Position numbers and translations under genes: made by a program. A stretch of 64,000 nt of DNA from NCBI RefSeq assembly GCF_029626225.1, contig NZ_JARUBP010000001.1, positions 2,108,001 through 2,172,000 of the forward strand. The letters are read 5' to 3'. The stretch is from Asanoa sp. WMMD1127. GTDB lineage: Bacteria > Actinomycetota > Actinomycetes > Mycobacteriales > Micromonosporaceae. Of the stretch, positions 1 through 8,541 are shown one piece after another (within the stretch, counting starts at the first letter, position 1; each line of letters opens with the position of its first letter). The notes below the pieces were generated by a model. It saw nothing but the letters and a program-made list of their open reading frames with translations, was not told where the DNA came from and did not search any database.

Positions 1-124
1 TGAAACAGTGAGACACCGAACGTGACCTGTGGCACGCCCGACCGCCGGACAAACCGCCGCAGAAGGCTTCGAAACCCCCCGGAAAATTCAAGATCACGAC
101 ACATTGTTGGTCTTGACAGCTGGC

Positions 125-130
125 TAGGCT
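125..130 (+). promoter_or_regulatory. Candidate leaderless -10 box for the TetR gene
   Basis: TAGGCT lies exactly 6 nt before the GTG start at 137, which would place the transcription start on the start codon. No Shine-Dalgarno sequence is visible there. A weak -35 candidate (TTGTTG, 104-109) lies 15 nt upstream. The better-looking TTGACA at 113-118 is too close to serve as the -35 for this box. Confidence 0.4.
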
Positions 131-136
131 GGCCAC

Positions 137-751
137 GTGACGCTGGAACAACAAGCGGACCCCGCCACCCCGAGCGCCGCGTCCACACCACCCAAGCGCC
201 GGACCCGGCGTGACGAGATCCTGGAGATCGCGGTCGGCCTGTTCGCCGCCCGTGGCTACCACGGTGTCTCGATGGACGACATCGGGTCGGCGGCCGGGGT
301 GACCGGCCCCGCGCTCTACCACCATTTCGCCGGCAAGGAAGCCATGCTGGCGGCCGCGCTGATCCCGGTCAGCGAAGGGCTGCTGGTCGGCGGGCGGGAG
401 CGGGTCGCGCTGGAGGAGGGTCCGGCCGCCCTCGCATCGCTGGTCGAGTTCCACGTCGACTTCGCCCTGGCCAACCCCGCGGTGATCGCGCTGCACCTGC
501 ACGAGCTCGACCGGCTGCCCGACGAGCCGCGCCGGGAGATCCGCCGGCTGCAGCGCCTCTACGTCGAGGAGTGGGTCAAGGTGCTGCAGCGGATCCGCCC
601 GGAGCTGACCGCCCCCGAGGCCCGCGCGCTCGCCCACGCCGCCTTCGGCCTCATGAACTCCACGCCGTTCCTGGGCGGCGAAGTCAACCGGGACCGCCTC
701 GCCGAGCTCCTGCGCGCCGCCACGATGGCGGCGCTGCGTCCCGGCCCCTGA
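137..751 (+). CDS. TetR-family transcriptional regulator
   Basis: The 204-residue protein has the TetR layout. After a polar tail, the N-terminal helix-turn-helix spans about residues 25-72, including the GVSMDDIGSAAGV and ALYHHFAGKEAM stretches. A helical ligand-binding domain follows. The GTG start sits 6 nt after a TAGGCT box, so translation is probably leaderless. It lies 54 nt upstream of a biotin carboxylase gene on the same strand and close to carboxyltransferase and acyl-CoA dehydrogenase genes. A role as local repressor of this acyl-CoA catabolism module, responding to an acyl-CoA ligand, is inferred from context. The family call is secure; ligand and targets are not visible. Confidence 0.85.
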   Translation: MTLEQQADPATPSAASTPPKRRTRRDEILEIAVGLFAARGYHGVSMDDIGSAAGVTGPALYHHFAGKEAMLAAALIPVSEGLLVGGRERVALEEGPAALASLVEFHVDFALANPAVIALHLHELDRLPDEPRREIRRLQRLYVEEWVKVLQRIRPELTAPEARALAHAAFGLMNSTPFLGGEVNRDRLAELLRAATMAALRPGP

Positions 752-805
752 GCCGAACGCATACTCTCCAGCTGGGCACAGCCGCCCGCCGAAAGGGGAG
801 TCCTG

Positions 806-2143
806 ATGATCGAGTCTCTGCTGGTCGCCAACCGTGGCGAGATCGCCCGCCGGGTGATCCGCACCGCGCGCCAGCTGGGCGTGCGGACCATCGCCGTCTT
901 CTCCGAACCCGACGCGGACCTGCCGTTCGTCCGCGAAGCGGACGAGGCGGTGCTCCTCGGCCCGGCCAACGTGGCGCAGAGCTACCGCAACGTCGAGGCG
1001 ATCCTGGCGGCCGCGAAGACCACCGAGGCCCAGGCGGTGCACCCGGGCTACGGGTTCCTCTCCGAGAACGCCGACTTCGCCCGCGCGGTCGGGGCGGCCG
1101 GGCTGATCTGGGTCGGACCGAGCCCCGAGGCGATCAGTGCGATGGGCGACAAGATCAACGCGCGCAACCTGATGGCCGCGGCCGGCGTACCGGTGGCTCC
1201 CGGCACCACCGACCCGGCCTCCTCGGCGGACGCGGCGGTCGAGGCGGCCGGCGCGATCGGCTATCCGGTGATGGTGAAGGCCGCGGCGGGCGGCGGGGGC
1301 ATGGGGATGGGCGTCGCGGCCGACGAGGCCGCCCTGCGCACCGAGTACGCCAAGGTCCAGGCATTCGCCGAGCGCATGTTCGGCGACGGCGCCGTGTTGA
1401 TCGAACGGTTCTTCCCCCGCGTACGCCATGTCGAGGTGCAGATTCTCGGTCTGGCCGACGGCACCGTCGTGGCGCTCGGCGAGCGGGAGTGCTCGGTGCA
1501 GCGCCGCAACCAGAAGCTGGCCGAGGAGTCGCCGTCACCGGCCGTCTCGCCGCAGCTGCGAGACCGGCTGCTGGCGGCCGCGGTGCGGGCCGGCGAGGCG
1601 GTCGGCTACCGCAACGCGGGCACGGTCGAGTGTCTGCTGGACCCGACGACCGGCGAGTTCTTCTTCCTCGAGATGAACACCCGCCTGCAGGTGGAGCACC
1701 CCGTGACCGAGCTCGTCTACGGCGTCGACCTGGTCGAGGAGCAGCTGCGGGTGGCGTCGGGCCTGGCGCCGAACTTCGACCCCACCGCGCTGGCGCCCCG
1801 CGGCCACGCCATCGAGCTGCGGATCAACGCCGAGGACCCCAAGCGCTTCCTGCCCGGTCCCGGCGCGATCACGACCTGGGTCGAGCCGACCGGCGAGGGC
1901 GTCCGGGTCGACTCGGGGTACGCCGCCGGGACGACAGTGACGCCGTTCTACGACTCGTTGCTGGCGAAGCTCGTTGTCTATGGCGACGACCGCGCGCAGG
2001 CGCTGGAGCGGGCCCGGGCCGCGGTCGCCGGGTTCGAGATCGTGGGTCCCAAGCAGAACCTGCCGTTCTTCGCGGAGCTGCTGGACAACGCCGAATTCGG
2101 TTCGGGCGACTACGACACGGGCATCGTGTCCAGGATGCGGTAA
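806..2143 (+). CDS. accC: Biotin carboxylase subunit of an acyl-CoA carboxylase (AccC type)
   Basis: Biotin carboxylase carboxylates biotin on a carrier protein using ATP and bicarbonate. All three parts of the fold are present: the N-terminal domain (LLVANRGEIARRV), the ATP-grasp domain with Lys116 and a Gly-rich loop at 161-169, and the signature EMNTRLQVEHPVTE near residue 290. The ATG follows a good ribosome site (AAGGGGAG). At 445 residues it matches stand-alone E. coli AccC (about 449). It lacks the C-terminal biotin-carrier domain found on most actinobacterial AccA subunits of about 590-660 residues. No AMKM biotinylation motif was seen elsewhere in the window, so the carrier must be encoded elsewhere. 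Its likely partner carboxyltransferase starts 3 kb downstream. Confidence 0.92.
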   Translation: MIESLLVANRGEIARRVIRTARQLGVRTIAVFSEPDADLPFVREADEAVLLGPANVAQSYRNVEAILAAAKTTEAQAVHPGYGFLSENADFARAVGAAGLIWVGPSPEAISAMGDKINARNLMAAAGVPVAPGTTDPASSADAAVEAAGAIGYPVMVKAAAGGGGMGMGVAADEAALRTEYAKVQAFAERMFGDGAVLIERFFPRVRHVEVQILGLADGTVVALGERECSVQRRNQKLAEESPSPAVSPQLRDRLLAAAVRAGEAVGYRNAGTVECLLDPTTGEFFFLEMNTRLQVEHPVTELVYGVDLVEEQLRVASGLAPNFDPTALAPRGHAIELRINAEDPKRFLPGPGAITTWVEPTGEGVRVDSGYAAGTTVTPFYDSLLAKLVVYGDDRAQALERARAAVAGFEIVGPKQNLPFFAELLDNAEFGSGDYDTGIVSRMR

Positions 2144-2276
2144 GAACGACCAGTTTTTCCCATTCACCGGCGTGACCCCGTTCAGGCCAGTTCGTTACCT
2201 AGAGCAGTGGCGGTCATAACCGGTCAAATCAGGCCGGACCGCCACCGCTAACGAACCGGCGAGCGGAAGGCGGGCC

Positions 2277-3410
2277 ATGATTCGGTCGGGAGTCGCGCGC
2301 ATCTCGCGCAAGGCTTCGCGACGGGTTCTGGTGCGCACGCTCGTCGTCGGTGGTCTCGCGGGAGCGGCCTGGCTGCTCACCGCGTCGGCGGCCCAGGCCG
2401 CCGCCGCGGAGCCGGGTGTCGATCACGGTGCGGAGCCCGTCCTCGCACCGCTGACCGGCGTGCTCGAAACCGCGAAGCCGGTGTTGAGCACGACGACCGG
2501 CCTGCTCGGCGCGGCGTTGACGCCGGTGACGGCGCAACCGCTCGTCGAGCAGCCGGTGTCGACCGGCCGGGCCACCGTGCGGCGGGCGATCTCCGACCCC
2601 GCCACCGCCGTCGTCGCGCCCAGCACGACGGTGGACCGTTCGATCTCCATCGCGGGCGCGCCGCCGGCAGACCAGCCGACGCGCATCGCCGCCCGTACGG
2701 CCGACCGCGCCGGCGTCGACACGTCGGACCGCTCGGCCGACCGGCCCGCGACCCGCGTCAGCGGGCTGGCCGGAACCTCCGGACCGGTCGCTCCGCTCGG
2801 GGTAACCCGTGCGCTGGCCGTCCCCGGCGCCCTGCTCACCCCCGTGACCCAGGTCGCCCTGCCGGTTCTCACGCCGGTGACCGCGCTGCTCCGACCCATG
2901 ACCTCGATGCTGCGGCTGTTCGCGGCGCCGCTGGTCCGGACGGTCGGCGCGGTGACCAGGACCGTGATCGGCGCTCTGCCCGGCCCGCGTGGCCGGCCAG
3001 CCTCGGCTGTCACGCCCGTCGACGACCTCGGCGTGTACGGACTCGTGCCAGCCGGCACGACCGGCACGACCGTTCCCGGTGCGGCGGTCGTCGCCGCGCC
3101 GCGGGCCGCTCACACCGAGACGAACACCAGCCGGCTGCACGCCGGCCGGCCGGAACGCGCGGTGCCGACCGCGTCGTCCCGGAACACGGGAGAGGCGCCC
3201 CGCCTGCCTGATCCCGCCCCATCGCGGGGTGAGGGCAGCGCGTCGGGCATCCCGGCCACCGCGTCGGGTTCCCCGGTGGGGGGTGGTGCGTTCGCCACCG
3301 TTCCCTCGTCGGTCATGGGCAGCATGGTGGCCTACCAGCTGCTGCCGAGGCCGGCGGACACCGCGGTGCCCCGGCACGACGCCGAGGAACCGACCGTCTC
3401 ACCTGACTAG
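2277..3410 (+). CDS. Secreted Ala/Pro/Thr-rich protein of unknown function
   Basis: The 377-residue product starts at an ATG after GGAAGG. It has a clear signal peptide: a basic n-region, a hydrophobic core at about residues 20-33, and an AQA-AAA cleavage zone near 39-43. The mature part is low-complexity, rich in Ala, Thr, Pro and Val, with recurring LTPVT-like phrases and no recognised domain or C-terminal anchor. It immediately precedes the chaplin-like gene and may share a role in the cell envelope or aerial surface, but that rests on position alone. Codon use resembles its neighbours. It could also be a linker-like wall-associated protein. Confidence 0.6.
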   Translation: MIRSGVARISRKASRRVLVRTLVVGGLAGAAWLLTASAAQAAAAEPGVDHGAEPVLAPLTGVLETAKPVLSTTTGLLGAALTPVTAQPLVEQPVSTGRATVRRAISDPATAVVAPSTTVDRSISIAGAPPADQPTRIAARTADRAGVDTSDRSADRPATRVSGLAGTSGPVAPLGVTRALAVPGALLTPVTQVALPVLTPVTALLRPMTSMLRLFAAPLVRTVGAVTRTVIGALPGPRGRPASAVTPVDDLGVYGLVPAGTTGTTVPGAAVVAAPRAAHTETNTSRLHAGRPERAVPTASSRNTGEAPRLPDPAPSRGEGSASGIPATASGSPVGGGAFATVPSSVMGSMVAYQLLPRPADTAVPRHDAEEPTVSPD

Positions 3411-3677
3411 TGATGGAGGACCTGCACCGTTGCCACAACGGGCAGGAGCCACAGCCCCGCCCGGGCCTTCCGGCCCGTGGCAGCGCGGCAGACCAGGAAA
3501 TCCCCAGCCCGCTCTGACTAGCGGCGAGATCCCGGCCGGACCATCACGAACCACACCTGGGCGCATGTCGACAGGCGGAGTCAGGACATCGGCACCGTCG
3601 CGCCCGGAATACAGCGACACACCGCAACACCCAGCAACACCCTCTTACTGACATTTCTTGAAAGGTCTCTTCACCCA

Positions 3678-4982
3678 ATGAAGACTTGGGTTCGCAAGTC
3701 CATCAGCGTCGGCGTCATGGCGGCTGGTGGCCTTCTGACGGCGCAGGCCGCGGCGCAGGCCGACATCGTCACCACCAACAACTTCGGCGCGCTCAACGGC
3801 ACGCAGGTCGTGGTGCCGATCCAGGCCCCGATCAACCTGTGCGGCAACAGCATCGCCCTCATCGGCGGCGCGTTCGCCGACTGCGGCGGCGGCGCGGTCG
3901 CGGTCAACGGTGGCGGCGGGCAGGAAGACCCCGACGACAACGGCTACGACAGCCGCCGGCACGCCGACGACGAGTTCGCCAAGGCGGCCGAGGGCCAGAA
4001 GAAGAAGCACGCCAAGAACAACCGCGGCGCTGCCCTGGCCGGCGGGTCCAACATCGTCTCGTCGGGCAACTACGGCCTGCTCAACGGCACCCAGGTCGTC
4101 GTGCCGATCCAGGCCCCGATCAACATCGCCGGCAACGCGATCGGCATCATCGGCGGGGCGTTCGCCTCGGCCGACGGTGGCGCCGTTGCCGTCAACGAGA
4201 GCGCCCGCGCGGAGAGCACCAGCCGCGAGGAAGCCAACCTGGTCAGCACCAACAACTTCGGCGCCCTCAACGGCACCCAGCTGTACGCGCCGATCCAGGT
4301 TCCGATCAACGTCTGCGGCAACGCGATCGCCCTCATTGGTGGCGCGTTCGCGTCCTGCGGCGGCGGCGCGGTCGCCGTCAACGAGAGCGCCCGCGAAGAG
4401 GGTGGCCGCGAAGAGGCCAACCTGATCAGCGCCAACAACTTCGGCCTGCTCAACGGCACGCAGCTGTACGCGCCGATCCAGATCCCGATCAACGTCTGCG
4501 GCAACGCGATCGCCCTCATCGGCGGCGCGTTCGCGTCCTGCGGCGGCGGCGCGATCGCCTTCAACGGCGAGAGCGCGAGCACCGAGTCGGCTCGCGACGA
4601 GGCGCTGCCGCTGGTCGGCTCGCTGCCGGCCGTCGCCGGCCTCCCGGTCGTCGGCCAGCTGGCCGGCGGGACCGCCGCCCCGGCGGCCCCGAAGATGGAC
4701 GCTCCCGGTGCCCGCTCCGGCGCCACCGAGGGTGACGACTACGACGGTGACCGGCACGGCAAGAAGCACGGCAAGCGTGGCGACGACCGGGGCGGCTTCG
4801 GCGGCGCCGTGGCCGTCAACCGCACCGGCAACATCGTCAGCTCGAACAACTTCGGCGCGCTGAACGGCACCCAGGTCGTGGTTCCGATCCAGGTTCCGGT
4901 CAACGTCGCGGGCAACGCGGTCGGCGTCATCGGCGGCGCGTTCGCCCAGGCGACCGGCGGGGCGCTCGCCGTCAACGGCTGA
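3678..4982 (+). CDS. Secreted chaplin-like protein with five repeats
   Basis: The protein has 434 residues and a signal peptide (about 1-28, ending AQAAAQA). Five repeats of about 49 residues follow at 30-78, 126-174, 188-236, 249-297 and 386-434, with the pattern NNFG-LNGTQ-VPIQ-PIN-CGN-IALIGGAFA-CGGGAVAVN. This resembles the hydrophobic chaplin domain of Streptomyces coat proteins (GN-V-VPVNVCGN-V). Repeats 1, 3 and 4 carry a Cys pair spaced by 13 residues (55/69, 213/227, 274/288). Repeats 2 and 5 have Ala or other residues instead. Linkers are highly charged, including KKKHAKNNR and GKKHGKRGDDRGG. A surface-active or amyloid-like coat role is inferred. The start follows a GAAAGG ribosome site. 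Confidence 0.75.
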   Translation: MKTWVRKSISVGVMAAGGLLTAQAAAQADIVTTNNFGALNGTQVVVPIQAPINLCGNSIALIGGAFADCGGGAVAVNGGGGQEDPDDNGYDSRRHADDEFAKAAEGQKKKHAKNNRGAALAGGSNIVSSGNYGLLNGTQVVVPIQAPINIAGNAIGIIGGAFASADGGAVAVNESARAESTSREEANLVSTNNFGALNGTQLYAPIQVPINVCGNAIALIGGAFASCGGGAVAVNESAREEGGREEANLISANNFGLLNGTQLYAPIQIPINVCGNAIALIGGAFASCGGGAIAFNGESASTESARDEALPLVGSLPAVAGLPVVGQLAGGTAAPAAPKMDAPGARSGATEGDDYDGDRHGKKHGKRGDDRGGFGGAVAVNRTGNIVSSNNFGALNGTQVVVPIQVPVNVAGNAVGVIGGAFAQATGGALAVNG

Positions 4983-5013
4983 TCAACCGCACCATCGCAC
5001 CACCGGCACAACC

Positions 5014-5040
5014 GGGGCCCCCGCTACCAGCGGGGGCCCC
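5014..5040 (+). terminator. Rho-independent terminator after the chaplin-like gene
   Basis: A perfect 12-bp inverted repeat (5014-5025 and 5029-5040) with a 3-nt loop is followed by TTCGTTTT. It begins 31 nt after the stop codon and separates the secreted-protein genes from the carboxyltransferase gene. Confidence 0.85.
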
Positions 5041-5099
5041 TTCGTTTTCGGGATGTAGTACCTTAACGATAGTTCAGTCGCGTTGGCGAAGGGGTCGGT

Positions 5100-6629
5100 G
5101 TGGCACTCGACGACGAAGAGCTCGAGCAGCTCGGCAAGCGCGTCCGGGCCGGTGGGGCCGAGCGTTACCACGCGTCCAACGCGGCCAAGGGCAAGCTGTT
5201 CGCCCGCGAGCGGGTGGCCCGGCTGGTCGACGAGGGCTCGTTCGTGGAGGACGGGCTCTATGCCAACGCCCTGGCCGAGGGCCTGCCGGCCGACGGTGTG
5301 GTGACGGGCCAGGCGACGATCGACGGCCGCCGGGTCTGCCTGATGGCCAACGACTCGACGGTCAAGGCCGGTTCCTGGGGCGCCCGCACCGTCGAGAAGA
5401 TCATCCGGATCATCGAGCGGGCCTACCAGTCCGGTCTGCCGATGGTCTACCTGGTCGACTCGGCCGGCGCCCGGATCACCGACCAGGTCGACCTGTTCCC
5501 CGGCCGGCGCGGCGCAGGGCACATCTTCTGGAACCAGGTGCGCGCCTCGGGCTCCATCCCGCAGGTCTGCGCGCTGTTCGGCCCGTCCGCCGCCGGCGGC
5601 GCCTACATCCCGGCGTTCTGCGACGTGGTCGCCATGGTCGACGGCAACGCCAGCATGTATCTCGGCTCCGACCGCATGGTCGAAATGGTCACCGGCGAGA
5701 AGACGACTCTCGAGGCGATGGGCGGCGCGGCCGTGCACACCCGCGAGTCCGGCGTCGGCCACTTCCTCTGCAAGACCGAGGACGAGGCGCTGGAGACGGT
5801 CCGCCGCTACCTGTCCTACCTGCCGGCCAACTACACCGAGCAGCCGCCGGCCGCCGAGGCGGTCGCCCCGCCCTCGACCGACCTCGCCGCGATGGTGCCG
5901 CCCAACGAGCGCCAGGCGTTCGACATGCGCCGGTTCGCCAAGGGCCTGCTCGACGAGGGTTCGTTCTTCGAGATCCAGGCGCTCTGGGCCAAGGAGCTGA
6001 CCATCGGCTTCGGTCGCCTCGACGGCCAGGTCGTCGGCGTGGTGGCCAACAACTCGATGTTCAAGGGCGGGGTGCTGTTCGTCGACTCCGCCGACAAGGC
6101 CACCAGGTTCGTCCAACTGTGCGACGCGTTCAACGTGCCGCTGCTCTTCCTCTCCGACGTACCCGGCTTCATGGTCGGCACCGCAGTGGAGAAGCAGGGC
6201 ATCATCCGGCACGGCGCCAAGATGATCACCGCGATCAGCGAGGCTACGGTGCCGAAGATCTGCGTGGTGGTGCGCAAGGCCTACGGCGCCGGCCTCTACG
6301 CGATGGCCGGTCCCGGCTTCATGCCGGACGCGACGATCGCCCTGCCCACCGCGAAGATCGCGGTGATGGGGGCCGAGGCGGCGGTCAACGCCGTCTACGC
6401 CAACAAGATCGCCGCCATCGAGGACCCGGACGAGCGCGCCGCGTTCGTCACCGAGCGGCGCGAGGCCTACGAGCGCGACATCGACATCGTGCACCTCGCC
6501 AGCGAGCTGGTGGTCGACGCGATCGTGCCACCCGAGCACCTGCGCGCCGAGCTCGTGGCGCGCTACGCCGCCGCCCACACCAAGGACCGCCATTTCTCTC
6601 GCCGTCGTCACGGCGTGACCCCTGTCTAG
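5100..6629 (+). CDS. accD: Acyl-CoA carboxylase carboxyltransferase subunit (AccD/MccB type)
   Basis: The 509-residue carboxyltransferase transfers the carboxyl group from biotin to an acyl-CoA. Both crotonase-like halves are visible: an N-terminal half with the oxyanion stretch SAAGGAYIPAF, and a C-terminal half with RKAYGAGLYAMAGPGF. The GTG start follows GAAGGGG. An acyl-CoA dehydrogenase gene follows 16 nt downstream and is surely cotranscribed. The pairing with an acyl-CoA dehydrogenase and a biotin carboxylase recalls the branched-chain (leucine/isovalerate) catabolic clusters of actinobacteria. Substrate (3-methylcrotonyl-, propionyl- or another acyl-CoA) cannot be read from sequence alone. 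No HMG-CoA lyase or enoyl hydratase accompanies it here. Confidence 0.9.
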   Translation: MALDDEELEQLGKRVRAGGAERYHASNAAKGKLFARERVARLVDEGSFVEDGLYANALAEGLPADGVVTGQATIDGRRVCLMANDSTVKAGSWGARTVEKIIRIIERAYQSGLPMVYLVDSAGARITDQVDLFPGRRGAGHIFWNQVRASGSIPQVCALFGPSAAGGAYIPAFCDVVAMVDGNASMYLGSDRMVEMVTGEKTTLEAMGGAAVHTRESGVGHFLCKTEDEALETVRRYLSYLPANYTEQPPAAEAVAPPSTDLAAMVPPNERQAFDMRRFAKGLLDEGSFFEIQALWAKELTIGFGRLDGQVVGVVANNSMFKGGVLFVDSADKATRFVQLCDAFNVPLLFLSDVPGFMVGTAVEKQGIIRHGAKMITAISEATVPKICVVVRKAYGAGLYAMAGPGFMPDATIALPTAKIAVMGAEAAVNAVYANKIAAIEDPDERAAFVTERREAYERDIDIVHLASELVVDAIVPPEHLRAELVARYAAAHTKDRHFSRRRHGVTPV

Positions 6630-6645
6630 AAACAAGGAGCCGGCC

Positions 6646-7788
6646 ATGCTCAACGAGGAGCACGAGGCGCTACGCGAGAGCGTGCGGGAGTTCGCCCGCG
6701 AGGTGGTCGCGCCAGTGATCGCCAAGCACTACGACGACCACACCTTCCCCTACGACGTGATCGCCCAGATGGGCAAGATGGGCCTGTTCGGCCTGCCGTT
6801 CGCCGAGGAATACGGCGGCATGGGCGGCGACTACTTCGCCCTCTGCCTTGCCCTGGAGGAGCTGGCCCGGGTCGACTCCAGCGTGGCCATCACCCTCGAG
6901 GCCGCGGTCTCGCTCGGCGCCATGCCGGTCTACCGGTTCGGCACCGAGGAGCAGAAGCGCCGCTGGCTGCCACAGCTGCTGCGCGGCGAGGCCCTGGCCG
7001 GCTTCGGCCTGACGGAGCCCGGCTTCGGCAGCGACGCCGGAGGCACCGCCACCCGCGCGGTCCTCGACGGCGACGAGTGGGTGATCAACGGGTCCAAGGC
7101 CTTCATCACCAACTCCGGCACCGACATCACGGCGTTCGTCACGGTCACGGCGGTGACCGGCACGCGGCCCGACGGCAGCAAAGAACTGTCGACCATCATC
7201 GTCCCGTCGGGCACGCCCGGCTTCACGGTGGCGCCGGGCTACTCCAAGGTCGGCTGGTGCGCGTCCGACACCCACGAGCTGACCTTCGAGGACGTACGCG
7301 TACCGGCCGAGAACCTGCTCGGCGCCCGCGGCCGCGGCTTCGCCCAGTTCCTGCGCATCCTCGACGAGGGCCGCATCGCGATCGCCGCGCTGGCCGTCGG
7401 CCTGGCCCAGGGCTGCGTCGACGAGTCGGTGCGCTACGCCCAGGACCGGCACGCCTTCGGGCAGCCGATCGCGGGCTTCCAGGCGATCCAATTCAAGATC
7501 GCGGAGATGGAGAAGCGTACGCACCTGGGCCGGCTGGCCTACCACGACGCGGCGCGCGAGATGCTGGCCGGCCGCGACTTCAAGCGCCAGGCTGCGATCG
7601 CCAAGCTCTACGCGAGCGAGAGCGCCGTCGACAACGCCCGCGACGCCACCCAGATCCACGGCGGCTACGGCTTCATGAACGAGTTCCCGGTGGCCCGCTT
7701 CTGGCGCGACTCCAAGATCCTGGAAATCGGCGAAGGCACGTCGGAGATCCAACGCCTCGTCATCGCCCGGGAGCTGGGCATCGGCTGA
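6646..7788 (+). CDS. Acyl-CoA dehydrogenase (short/branched-chain type)
   Basis: The 380-residue FAD flavoprotein oxidises acyl-CoA to the 2,3-enoyl-CoA. The usual order is present: helical N-terminal domain, beta domain with GFGLTEPGFGSDAGG, and C-terminal helical domain with IHGGYGFMNEFPVARFWRD. Glu363 in EIGEGTSEIQ is the catalytic base position of medium/short-chain and short-branched-chain enzymes. Isovaleryl-CoA dehydrogenases have lost it there, so an SCAD- or SBCAD-like role is more likely than a true isovaleryl-CoA dehydrogenase. The ATG follows AAGGAG. It is coupled to the carboxyltransferase gene and ends at a strong terminator. Confidence 0.92.
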   Translation: MLNEEHEALRESVREFAREVVAPVIAKHYDDHTFPYDVIAQMGKMGLFGLPFAEEYGGMGGDYFALCLALEELARVDSSVAITLEAAVSLGAMPVYRFGTEEQKRRWLPQLLRGEALAGFGLTEPGFGSDAGGTATRAVLDGDEWVINGSKAFITNSGTDITAFVTVTAVTGTRPDGSKELSTIIVPSGTPGFTVAPGYSKVGWCASDTHELTFEDVRVPAENLLGARGRGFAQFLRILDEGRIAIAALAVGLAQGCVDESVRYAQDRHAFGQPIAGFQAIQFKIAEMEKRTHLGRLAYHDAAREMLAGRDFKRQAAIAKLYASESAVDNARDATQIHGGYGFMNEFPVARFWRDSKILEIGEGTSEIQRLVIARELGIG

Positions 7789-7799
7789 GCCGGCTACGA

Positions 7800-7823
7800 C
7801 GGGAGAGGGCGTGCCCTCTCCCG
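7800..7823 (+). terminator. Hairpin terminator after the acyl-CoA dehydrogenase gene
   Basis: An 11-bp inverted repeat, CGGGAGAGGGC paired with GCCCTCTCCCG, with a 2-nt centre lies 11 nt after the stop codon. No T-run follows, as is common in high-GC actinobacteria. Confidence 0.65.
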
Positions 7824-7874
7824 CCTTAGCTGCCCCTGCAAAGAGGGCGCGCCGCGCCCTGGAACCCGCTCTGT

Positions 7875-8022
7875 GGGGTCGGCCTTCTGCGGGACCGGCC
7901 CGACCGTAGTTGGGGTCGGGCTTCTGCGCGACCGGCCCGACCGTAGTTGGGGTCGGGCTTCTGCGCGACCGGCCCGACCGTAGTTGGGGTCGGCCTTCTG
8001 CGCGACCGGCCCGACCGCGGTT
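7875..8022. repeat. Four tandem copies of a 37-bp repeat
   Basis: Copies start at 7875, 7912, 7949 and 7986. Each has the form GGGGTCGG, then CTTCTGCG, GACCGGCCCGACCG and TAGTT. Copies 2 and 3 differ by only a base or so; copy 1 has CTTCTGCGG and copy 4 ends CGCGGTT. The unit contains a partly self-complementary GGTCGG/CCGACC. There is no spacer, so this is a simple tandem array, not CRISPR. It follows the terminator of the catabolic operon in a gene-free stretch. Confidence 0.9.
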
Positions 8023-8541
8023 GCGGGTTGACCGTTCGAACGTCGGCCTATGACCCGGGCGCTGATCCAAATGGGGAGCTGACCGCGAGTCGGCCCGCGT
8101 CGAGCGCGAGCAGCCGCAGTTCGGCCGCGGCCGCCCACGCAGAACGCCACCCAGACCCGAAGCTGCCTTCGGATCGCTGTCTGGCCGCGCCGCTGATCGG
8201 ATCCTCTGATCATGTGCAGCAGGTCCAGAATGGTGGGCAGTCGATCGCATGATCAGGTGCAAATCATCGGGACGCCCTGCTGCGTGTCGCCCAGACCTGC
8301 TGCGCACGATCGTGCTGCGCCGCGGTTTCGAGCCAGTCTAGATGCGCACGATCAAGCAGACCATCGGTTCCGCCGAGCCCCGCACGGATGCAAGGCCGCA
8401 CCACCTGGTCGGGCATGTGCGCTCCCGGGCGCCCAGTCACCGGCAGGCGGATATCCGACCGCAAGGCCGTCCGAACGCCCAGTGGTGTGGGGGAGTTCCA
8501 GGTGCTTGCATTCCCCGGTACTGATCCGGGGAGGTCCACTC
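8023..8541. other. Gene-free region rich in GATC and small palindromes
   Basis: About 520 bp have no convincing gene. An open frame in phase with the MMPL gene runs through it, but its translation looks random and no ribosome site supports it. The stretch 8170-8355 has many GATC tetramers, a perfect 12-bp palindrome GCACGATCGTGC (8304-8315), and a repeat of TGCGCACGATC (8301-8311 and 8343-8353). The last 100 bp presumably hold the MMPL promoter. Confidence 0.5.

Noticed and set aside
113-118. TTGACA as -35 box for the TetR gene
   Set aside because: It lies only 6 nt before the TAGGCT box; spacing is wrong, and no other -10 fits between it and the GTG.
571-2175. Very long open frame overlapping the biotin carboxylase gene
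   Set aside because: It is a high-GC shadow; the translation is Arg/Gly/Pro-rich without domains, while the accC frame is a full enzyme.
7875-8022. CRISPR array
   Set aside because: Units are contiguous with no unique spacers and no cas genes are nearby.
8212-8541. In-frame N-terminal extension of the MMPL transporter
   Set aside because: The 110 extra residues look random, and a strong GGGGAGG sits just before ATG 8542, where the first membrane helix begins.
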